NCBI GenBank assembly: GCA_964558295.1
Contig: CAZLDQ010000179.1
Coordinates: forward strand, 1-11,841
Direction of reading: 5' to 3'
Length of the DNA stretch: 11,841 nucleotides
Source: JBDKTH01 sp964558295
GTDB lineage: Bacteria; Planctomycetota; Planctomycetia; Pirellulales; Thermoguttaceae
Position numbers and translations under genes: made by a program
The notes under the pieces: model-generated
What the model saw: only the letters and a program-made list of their open reading frames with translations
What the model was told of the DNA's origin: nothing
Databases searched by the model: none
Shown: piece after piece, positions 6,250-11,841 of the stretch
Numbering within the stretch: position 1 is the stretch's first letter
How the letters are laid out: every line of letters starts with the position of its first letter

Positions 6250-9200
6250 TCAGCCAATGTCGGCATGGTACGCCTGGAGACTCTTGACCCCTCCGCGTCC
6301 TTGGCGACAGGCGGCAATCCCCTTGGCCGCGGCCAGGGCCGCTGCCAGCGTGGTCACATACGGAATCTTACGGCGAATCGCCATCTTGCGGATGTACGAG
6401 TCGTCCGCCTTGCTCGCTTTTCCCCGCGGCGTGTTGATCACCAGTTGGACTTCACGGTTTGTCAGTGCATCGGCGATGTTCGGCCGCCCTTCCGACATCT
6501 TCGCGATCGGCTCCGACGCGATCCCGTGCTTCTGGAGAAATTCGTGAGTCCCCTGGGTCGTCTTGATCTTGAAGCCCAATTCCCTGAACCGCCGAGCGAC
6601 TTCCACCACCCCCGGTTTGTCGCGATCAGCCACCGTAATCAGCACCGCCCCATCCAGCGGCAACCGCGACTGGGCCGCCTGCTCGGCCTTGTAGAACGCC
6701 AAACCGAATGAGTCGGCCATTCCCAGCACCTCACCCGTCGAACGCATTTCCGGCCCGAGCACCGGATCGACCTCATGATACATGCTGAAGGGGAACACGG
6801 CCTCCTTGACGCCGAAATGGCGGATCGGCTTGTGCTTCAGCTTCAACTCGCTCAGCTTCCGCCCAAGCATCACTTGCGTGGCGATTCGGGCCATAGGAAT
6901 GTTGCAGACCTTGGAGACCAACGGCACCGTGCGGCTCGCCCGCGGGTTGGCTTCGAGGATATAGACCATGTCGTTGCAGATCGCATACTGGATGTTGATC
7001 AACCCGACCACGCCCAGTTCCAAAGCAATCTTCCGCGTGTATTCGCAGATCGTGTCAATGTGCTTTTTCGGAATGCTGATCGGCGGAATCACGCAGGCCG
7101 AATCGCCCGAATGAATCCCGGCCAGTTCGATGTGCTCCATCACCGCGGGAATGAAGGCATCTTCGCCGTCGGCAATCGCGTCGGCCTCGACCTCGATGGC
7201 ATTCTCCAAGAAGTCGTCGATAAGGATCGGCCGTTCTGGCGACACATCCACCGCCGCCGCCAGATAGCGACGCAACATTTCCTCGTCGTGCACGACCATC
7301 ATCGCCCGGCCGCCTAAAACGAACGACGGGCGCACCATCAGCGGATAACCGATCTGCCGGGCGATTGCCAACGCCTCGTCGATGTTGCTGGCCATCCCCG
7401 ACTCCGGCTGCGGAATACCCAATTTGCGCATCATCTGTCGAAACCGGTCGCGGTCTTCAGCCAGGTCGATGATGTCCGGCGGTGTGCCGATAATCTTCAC
7501 CCCTTCGGCGGCAAGTTCCGAGGCAATGTTCAACGGCGTCTGCCCACCAAACTGCACGATCACCCCTTCCGGCTTCTCTTTCTCATAGATACTCAGCACG
7601 TCTTCGACGGTGAGCGGCTCGAAGTAGAGCTTGTCCGACGTGTCGTAGTCGGTCGATACGGTTTCCGGGTTGCAGTTGATCATGATCGACTCCAGCCCTT
7701 CATCGCGCAGGGCAAATGCTGCGTGCACACAGCAGTAGTCGAACTCAATCCCTTGGCCGATCCGATTCGGACCGCCGCCGAGGACCATGATCTTGCGGCG
7801 ATTGGTCGTCGGCGTCACATCGGTGGCATTGTAGGTCGAATAGTAGTAGGCCGCATTCTCGACGCCGCTGACCGGCACCGGATGCCATCCTTGCCTCAGA
7901 CCAATCGCCTTGCGGCGCCGCCGGATCTCCCGCTCACAGACGCCCAGAAGCTTGGCCAAATAGCGATCGGAGAAACCGTCCTTCTTCGCCCGTACCAAAA
8001 GCTCATCGGGCAGGTGCCGGTGGCGGAACTGAAGGATTTCCTCTTCCAGCTCCACCAATTCCTTCATCTGCTGGAGGAACCAGGGCTTGATGTGGGTTTT
8101 GGCATAGAGCGTCTCCACATCGGCCCCTTTGCGCAGGGCTTCGTAGATGATGAACTGCCGCTCACTCGTCGGCTCGGCCAACAAACGCATCAGTTCGTCG
8201 AGCGGCTTGTCGTGAAAGTCCTTGACGAAGCCCATCCCGTAGCGGCCGTTTTCCAGCGAACGGATCGCCTTTTGCAAGGCCTCTTTGTAGTGCTTACCGA
8301 TGCTCATCACCTCGCCGACTGCCTTCATCTGGGTGCCGAGCTTGTCTTCAAGCCCCTCGAACTTCTCGAAGGCCCAGCGGGCAAATTTCACCACCACATA
8401 GTCTCCCGACGGCGTGTACTTTTCCAACGTCCCGTCACGCCAGTAAGGGATCTCGTCCATCGTCAGCCCACCGGCCAACAGCGAGGAAACCATGGCGATT
8501 GGAAAACCGGTGGCTTTCGAGGCCAACGCCGAGGAACGCGACGTGCGAGGGTTGATCTCGATAATCACCACCCGACCCGTCTTCGGATCGTGGGCAAACT
8601 GGACGTTTGTCCCGCCGATCACGCCAATCGACTCGACGATGTCATAGGCGTATTTCTGCAACCGTTTCTGCAACTCAGGAGCGATCGTCAGCATCGGAGC
8701 CACACAGAACGAGTCCCCCGTGTGCACCCCCATCGCGTCGATGTTCTCGATGAAGCAGACGGTGATCATCTGGTTCTTGGCGTCGCGGACGACTTCCAGT
8801 TCCAGTTCTTCCCAACCGAGCACCGATTCCTCAACGAGGATCTGGCCAACGAGGCTGGCCGCTAATCCGCGCGCAGCCACGGTGCGGAACTCTTCCAGGT
8901 TATAAACCAGCCCGCCCCCAGTCCCTCCCATGGTATACGCCGGCCGGATCACGGCGGGGAGCCCAATTCGCTCGAGGATTTGCTCTGCCTCTTCGATCGT
9001 GGTGGCGATCTCGCTGCGGGGCATGTCGATGCCCAGTCGTTCCATCGTCTGCTTAAACGCCAACCGATCCTCGCCGCGTTCGATGGCGTCAATCTGCACG
9101 CCGATCACTTCGACCCCATGCTCCTTGAGCACGCCGGCCCTGGCTAACTCGGCGGCCAAATTCAGCCCCGATTGCCCCCCGAGGTTGGGCAGCAGCGCAT

Positions 9201-9450
9201 CGGGCTTCTCTTTGGCCACAATCTCGGCTACCGTGTCAAGCGTCAACGGCTCCACATAGGTCGCATCCGCCATCCCTGGATCGGTCATGATCGTGGCGGG
9301 GTTCGAATTGACCAACACGATCGTATAGCCCAATCGCCGCAACGCCTTGCAGGCTTGCGTGCCAGAGTAATCGAACTCACACGCTTGCCCAATCACAATC
9401 GGCCCAGAGCCGATGATCATCACTTTCTGAATATCGTCACGCTTTGGCAC
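6250..9450 (-). CDS. carB: Carbamoyl-phosphate synthase, large (ammonia-dependent) subunit
   Basis: The product is 1066 residues, matching the roughly 1070 of CarB. With glutaminase subunit CarA it makes carbamoyl phosphate from bicarbonate, two ATP and glutamine nitrogen, feeding pyrimidine and arginine synthesis in the cytoplasm. The duplicated architecture is complete. The first half has VMIIGSGPIVIGQACEFDYSG at 10-30, MGGTGGG in ATP-grasp 1 and INPRTSRSSALASKATG. The second half starts near 550 (VLGGGPNRIGQGIEFDY) and has VRPSFVLGGRAM in ATP-grasp 2 and ANPRASRTVPLVSK. An MGS-like allosteric domain begins near 930 (GAVLITVADRDK) with NTPRGK near 1010. The GTG start has GGAG 8 bases upstream and is followed directly by the family's N terminus. 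It is the first gene of the probable operon. carA is not adjacent; an amidohydrolase occupies the upstream place. Confidence 0.97.
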   Translation of the reverse strand: MPKRDDIQKVMIIGSGPIVIGQACEFDYSGTQACKALRRLGYTIVLVNSNPATIMTDPGMADATYVEPLTLDTVAEIVAKEKPDALLPNLGGQSGLNLAAELARAGVLKEHGVEVIGVQIDAIERGEDRLAFKQTMERLGIDMPRSEIATTIEEAEQILERIGLPAVIRPAYTMGGTGGGLVYNLEEFRTVAARGLAASLVGQILVEESVLGWEELELEVVRDAKNQMITVCFIENIDAMGVHTGDSFCVAPMLTIAPELQKRLQKYAYDIVESIGVIGGTNVQFAHDPKTGRVVIIEINPRTSRSSALASKATGFPIAMVSSLLAGGLTMDEIPYWRDGTLEKYTPSGDYVVVKFARWAFEKFEGLEDKLGTQMKAVGEVMSIGKHYKEALQKAIRSLENGRYGMGFVKDFHDKPLDELMRLLAEPTSERQFIIYEALRKGADVETLYAKTHIKPWFLQQMKELVELEEEILQFRHRHLPDELLVRAKKDGFSDRYLAKLLGVCEREIRRRRKAIGLRQGWHPVPVSGVENAAYYYSTYNATDVTPTTNRRKIMVLGGGPNRIGQGIEFDYCCVHAAFALRDEGLESIMINCNPETVSTDYDTSDKLYFEPLTVEDVLSIYEKEKPEGVIVQFGGQTPLNIASELAAEGVKIIGTPPDIIDLAEDRDRFRQMMRKLGIPQPESGMASNIDEALAIARQIGYPLMVRPSFVLGGRAMMVVHDEEMLRRYLAAAVDVSPERPILIDDFLENAIEVEADAIADGEDAFIPAVMEHIELAGIHSGDSACVIPPISIPKKHIDTICEYTRKIALELGVVGLINIQYAICNDMVYILEANPRASRTVPLVSKVCNIPMARIATQVMLGRKLSELKLKHKPIRHFGVKEAVFPFSMYHEVDPVLGPEMRSTGEVLGMADSFGLAFYKAEQAAQSRLPLDGAVLITVADRDKPGVVEVARRFRELGFKIKTTQGTHEFLQKHGIASEPIAKMSEGRPNIADALTNREVQLVINTPRGKASKADDSYIRKMAIRRKIPYVTTLAAALAAAKGIAACRQGRGGVKSLQAYHADIG

Positions 9451-9789
9451 AGTTCTCTCTCCAGGCTGGGGCCCCTGCGATGGCGCACGGCGAACGCGGG
9501 ACTTGAGGGGGATCTTGGGCGAGGCACGTTAAGCACAGTTTACAGAAACCGACCGAAATCGGGGAACGGGGCCGTCAGACGACCACCGGACAACGCATAG
9601 CCCACAACACAACTCCCTGCCGCCCATTGCACTTTAGCTACACGCCCACCCGGTTTCACACTGCTTATAGTCTTCACACAATAACTAATATTGGGCACTT
9701 TGCAAGAGGCCCTTTGAAAGAAACGGCGTTTCCCGCTTGCACTCCCTCGCCCTGGGCATCAGTCCCCGACCGTTCCCGACAACCACCAG
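9451..9789. other. 339-base intergenic region upstream of carB
   Basis: No coding sequence is convincing on either strand. It should hold the 3' end of the amidohydrolase transcript and the leader of carB. An AT-richer island at about 9655-9705 contains a weak promoter candidate and two direct TTCACAC heptamers (9655-9661 and 9673-9679, 18-base period). A short inverted repeat lies at 9720-9732. The carB ribosome site GGAG is at 9459-9462. I recognise no known riboswitch or PyrR-type leader. Confidence 0.6.
9678..9705 (-). promoter_or_regulatory. Weak candidate promoter for the carB gene run
   Basis: Minus strand: TTGCAA (9700-9705), a 16-base spacer, then TATTGT (9678-9683), inside the most AT-rich part of the gap. 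It would give a leader of about 220 bases before carB. The match is only fair and nothing else confirms it. Confidence 0.25.
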
Positions 9790-10812
9790 TCAGCCGAGTC
9801 CATAACATCGCATCGCGTTCTCGAAGAAAAGCTTGCGTTGCTCTTCCTGGCTCCGCCCTCTGACCACCTCCTTCAGGGCATCAACCCATTGAGCCAGTGA
9901 GGCTACTCGGGTACAGACCGGCCAATCACCGGCAAACATCACCCGATCGGGCCCAAACACTTCCAGGCAATGGTTGATCACCGGAGCCAGATCCGCCGCA
10001 GTCCAATGGTCTTTGCGTGCCCGGGCAATGATCCCTGAAATCTTGCAGACCACTGATTTTCGTTCAGCCAGGGTGGCAATATCCCGCCGCCACTGCTCCG
10101 CCGCTTGGCGGCGAGCGGCCAAGGCCTCGGCTGGCTCGTTCCCCCCCGGTGTCTCAAACCATTTCGGATCCGCGTTGCCACAATGGTCAAGAATGAACCG
10201 CGTCCCCGGGCAGGCATCCACCAGTCGGGCCGCATCAAGCAATCTGGTCGGGTCACCGCAGAGATCGAAGCTCATCCCCAACTCGCCCAACAGCCGGATC
10301 CCAGCAACAAACTGCTTGTCTCCAAACAGATCCTCGCCAGCCTTTGAGGTCCTCGGAATCTGCCGCACGCCTTTGATGTATGGACTGTCCTTATAGCGCA
10401 AGATATAGGAGCGGAACCCCTCGTCTCCCGGGCAACCGCCGATCACTCCCGCCACCGTGGGCGTGCCGCCCGCTTGGCATAGTTCGAGGACATACTCCGC
10501 CTCAGCCACTTGGCAGTCCACATCGGCTGCCACTTCCATATAGACCGCCTTGACAATGTTCAACCCCGCACTGGCCGCCAGGTAGTCTTTCGTCACATAA
10601 CTACGGTTCAGTTGCGGACTCCCCTTGAGCCACGCAAGCCGCACACGCTGGAGATCCCAAAGGTGTTGATGTGTGTCGATGATCGGAATCGCAGCAGTTG
10701 GCGAGGTCTTCTCCTCTGCCTGAACCGGCGCCCGCGACAAGGCCCCCACCGAGGATGTCAAAAGCGTCGTCTGAGCGGTCTGGCGAAGAAACTCTCGACG
10801 GTTAAGCGACAT
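9790..10812 (-). CDS. Tat-exported amidohydrolase of the fuconolactonase-like (amidohydrolase 2, COG3618) family
   Basis: This 340-residue protein is a metal-dependent TIM-barrel hydrolase. NRREFLRQ at 4-11 plus the hydrophobic stretch to about 25 form a twin-arginine leader, probably cut near the alanines at 31-32, so the enzyme is predicted to fold in the cytoplasm and be exported. IIDTHQHLW at 44-52 is the first metal-site motif, ILDHCGN at 207-213 provides the central His, and MFAGDWPV at 292-299 ends with the metal Asp296. Relatives include L-fuconolactonase, L-rhamnono-lactonase and 2-pyrone-4,6-dicarboxylate lactonase, so lactone opening in sugar or aromatic catabolism is plausible, but no substrate can be assigned. 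The ATG has GAGGG 7 bases upstream. It is 339 bases from carB and 492 from the upstream regulator, so it is probably its own unit. Confidence 0.88.
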   Translation of the reverse strand: MSLNRREFLRQTAQTTLLTSSVGALSRAPVQAEEKTSPTAAIPIIDTHQHLWDLQRVRLAWLKGSPQLNRSYVTKDYLAASAGLNIVKAVYMEVAADVDCQVAEAEYVLELCQAGGTPTVAGVIGGCPGDEGFRSYILRYKDSPYIKGVRQIPRTSKAGEDLFGDKQFVAGIRLLGELGMSFDLCGDPTRLLDAARLVDACPGTRFILDHCGNADPKWFETPGGNEPAEALAARRQAAEQWRRDIATLAERKSVVCKISGIIARARKDHWTAADLAPVINHCLEVFGPDRVMFAGDWPVCTRVASLAQWVDALKEVVRGRSQEEQRKLFFENAMRCYGLG

Positions 10813-10918
10813 GGCAATTCCCTCTCTGAGCAGGCTGGCCTCTGAGGTTGACTGGCTGTGTCACACGCCCCTGTTCGTCCACATCCGGAGCGATGCCCCC
10901 TTCGAACCTACGGTTGCG

Positions 10919-10947
10919 ATCATACCTCAACCGTCGGGGAGAATCCA
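10919..10947 (-). promoter_or_regulatory. Candidate promoter of the amidohydrolase gene
   Basis: Minus strand: TGGATT (10942-10947), a 17-base spacer, then TATGAT (10919-10924). The -10 is good (5 of 6), the -35 poor (3 of 6). The -10 sits between the arms of a 6-base inverted repeat, CGGTTG-N11-CAACCG (10911-10933), which could be an operator. The leader would be about 100 bases. Confidence 0.35.
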
Positions 10948-11098
10948 CCAGGAACTGGTAGGAAACGACTCGCGCGAGGTTTCTTCCACCACGTCACGCT
11001 CAATGAGCCACTCGTAGAACAGCCCGCTGGTTCACCTGGAACCGCGTTCAGGCTGCGAGACGAGTGCGTCAGAATGGCCTGCAAGCGAGAAGGCCAGA

Positions 11099-11131
11099 CG
11101 GTTTTCCCCCGACAAAACCGCGTCGGGGGAA
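11099..11131. repeat. Interleaved inverted repeats forming two alternative hairpins
   Basis: Four arms lie in the order a-b-a'-b'. a = CGGTTTT (11099-11105) pairs with a' = AAAACCG (11114-11120) over an 8-base loop. b = TTCCCCCGAC (11104-11113) pairs with b' = GTCGGGGGAA (11122-11131), also over an 8-base loop. Both stems are perfect and each consumes the loop of the other. The same switch can be drawn on either strand. No T-tract follows on either strand. Confidence 0.6.
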
Positions 11132-11174
11132 CTGCACAAGCAAGGCGAGAGAAACGGCGAAGGGACTCGCCCGA

Positions 11175-11196
11175 GCGGCCGCCTCAGCGCGGCCGC
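11175..11196. repeat. GC-only hairpin made of two NotI palindromes
   Basis: GCGGCCGC at 11175-11182 and again at 11189-11196, separated by six bases (CTCAGC). Since each copy is itself palindromic, the pair is both a direct and an inverted repeat and can form an 8-base-pair stem. Confidence 0.6.
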
Positions 11197-11218
11197 ACGT
11201 CAGGGGGAGAGAAATTAT

Positions 11219-11244
11219 CCGTCGCGGGGGTCTGACCGCGACGG
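11219..11244 (-). terminator. Terminator-like hairpin after the receiver-domain gene
   Basis: On the minus strand CCGTCGCGG (11244-11236), an 8-base loop, then CCGCGACGG (11227-11219) give a perfect 9-base-pair stem. It is followed by ATAATTTCTCTC, an AT/T-rich but not ideal tail. It lies about 60 bases after the stop of the regulator gene, where a terminator is expected. Confidence 0.45.
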
Positions 11245-11304
11245 GTTAGTCGAACCGGCGATCCTTTCATGGACGATAAGGCCTCCCGGCGGGGAAGCGT
11301 CGCC

Positions 11305-11841
11305 TCAAACGAGTTCCTTCTTCGCGCCAATCAGAGTGCGAAGACGCTCGGCCAACAACGCGGCGTCGAACGGCTTCTTAAACGTCTCATTGATGCTCGA
11401 ACGATCAAAGCTCGTCGAGCTGCCGTCATCGGGCAACAAAGCGATCAGGATCACTTCAGCAAACTCCGTGTTGCGACGGAGGTTCTGACAGATCTGTAGC
11501 GCTTCGGTGCGACCGATCGAGAAGTCCACGATGATGCAGTCCGGGTGGAAGCTTTCCGCCTGGATGCCGGCATCGAAACCACTCGCAGCGACGGCAACCT
11601 TAAACGATCGCTCCAGCGGAAGTTCCCGCCGGAGGTTCTCGATCAAGACCTGGTCTTGTGCTACCACGAGCACCTTGGCCATGGCCTCGTCTTCCAGATC
11701 GCCCAAGGGCATGCCGTGTTCCTTGAGGAACTTAATCAAGTATTCTCGCGGAATGCGGCGGTCCTGAGATCCAGGGATGCGGTAGCCCTTCAGCCGGCCC
11801 GAATCGACCCATTTACTTACGGTGCGCGGGGCCACCTTACC
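11305..11841 (-). CDS. Helix-turn-helix plus receiver-domain regulator, 5' end outside the window
   Basis: 178 codons are visible and the frame stays open through the right edge, so the N terminus is missing. A GTG at 11833-11835 lies inside the DNA-binding domain and is unlikely to be the start. Visible residues 3-40 (VAPRTVSKWVDSG, then GYRIPGSQDRRIPREYLIKF) are a MerR/BldC/excisionase-type winged helix-turn-helix with recognition helix and basic wing. Residues 55-172 form a response-regulator receiver domain with phosphoacceptor Asp106 (IIVDFS) and Lys156 (KKPF). The acidic pair near the N terminus is replaced (VVAQDQ at 59-64) and the conserved Thr/Ser after strand 4 is Leu (IALLP at 133-137). 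It probably binds DNA in the cytoplasm, maybe without phosphorylation. This HTH-before-receiver order is the reverse of classical response regulators. Its target is unknown. Confidence 0.8.
   Translation of the reverse strand, partial: GKVAPRTVSKWVDSGRLKGYRIPGSQDRRIPREYLIKFLKEHGMPLGDLEDEAMAKVLVVAQDQVLIENLRRELPLERSFKVAVAASGFDAGIQAESFHPDCIIVDFSIGRTEALQICQNLRRNTEFAEVILIALLPDDGSSTSFDRSSINETFKKPFDAALLAERLRTLIGAKKELV

Larger units (their letters stand above)
10813..11304. other. 492-base intergenic region rich in inverted repeats
   Basis: There is no believable coding sequence; the longest open frame (plus strand, about 125 codons) is arginine-rich with no recognisable motif. From left to right it holds the ribosome site of the amidohydrolase, a candidate promoter with flanking inverted repeat (10911-10947), a small palindrome GCTCA-A-TGAGC (10998-11008), the interleaved hairpins at 11099-11131, a hairpin made of two NotI sites (11175-11196) and a terminator-like hairpin (11219-11244). 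Confidence 0.6.

Noticed and set aside
7723..8865. 380-codon plus-strand frame opposite carB
   Set aside because: His/Arg/Asp/Leu-rich antisense shadow of a certain gene in GC-rich DNA; no domain recognisable.
9720..9732. GAAACG-C-CGTTTC as a terminator after the amidohydrolase gene
   Set aside because: Short, AT-containing stem with a one-base centre and only a broken T-tract (TTTC); too weak to call.
11099..11131. H-type pseudoknot from the interleaved repeats
   Set aside because: The connecting loops would be 0 and 1 base, too short to cross stems of 7 to 8 base pairs; alternative hairpins fit better.
10858..11235. Plus-strand open frame of 125 codons in the repeat-rich gap
   Set aside because: Arginine- and proline-rich with no motif, no convincing ribosome site, and it runs through two strong inverted repeats. 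High GC explains the open frame.
1..11841. CRISPR array, tRNA, rRNA, insertion sequence, phage genes
   Set aside because: No spaced repeat array, no tRNA cloverleaf or rRNA segment, and no transposase or integrase-like frame was found on either strand.

Overview
The window looks like chromosomal DNA of a planctomycete, probably of the Pirellulales type. This is inferred from the moderately high GC content, two genes with planctomycete-style Tat leaders, a helix-turn-helix plus receiver protein of a kind I associate with that phylum, and frequent GTG starts. No mobile element, CRISPR array, rRNA or tRNA was seen. All eight genes I support lie on the minus strand, so they read from right to left.

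From right to left: a 5'-incomplete DNA-binding/receiver regulator (11305-11841) is followed by about 490 bases without a gene. That gap holds three strong GC-rich inverted repeats, one of them an interleaved pair that could form two mutually exclusive hairpins, and a candidate promoter. Next comes a Tat-exported amidohydrolase of the fuconolactonase-like family (9790-10812), then a 339-base gap. After it lies a tightly spaced gene run: carB (carbamoyl-phosphate synthase large subunit), a PurF-like phosphoribosyltransferase, a BaiN/HI0933-type flavoprotein, a DHH/DHHA1 phosphoesterase and an Old Yellow Enzyme-type flavin oxidoreductase. The gaps between these are roughly 20, 49, 63 and 92 bases. 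Last is a Tat-leader aldo/keto-reductase-like protein with its own plausible promoter. Its reading frame breaks about 30 bases from the left edge.

The carB-purF-like pair is the only clear metabolic theme: carbamoyl phosphate for pyrimidines and arginine, next to a PRPP-binding protein. The other genes downstream are general redox and nucleotide-turnover functions with no obvious shared pathway. carA is not in the window.

The most interesting points are: (1) the PurF-like protein lacks the catalytic N-terminal cysteine and, by my alignment, the other glutamine-pocket residues, while keeping the PRPP loop and the Fe-S cysteines; (2) the structured intergenic region at 11099-11244; (3) two alternative hairpins just upstream of the flavin oxidoreductase; (4) a receiver domain that has lost its acidic pair and conserved Thr; (5) the broken gene at the left edge. 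I see no clearly new multi-gene system; most of the window is ordinary housekeeping DNA.
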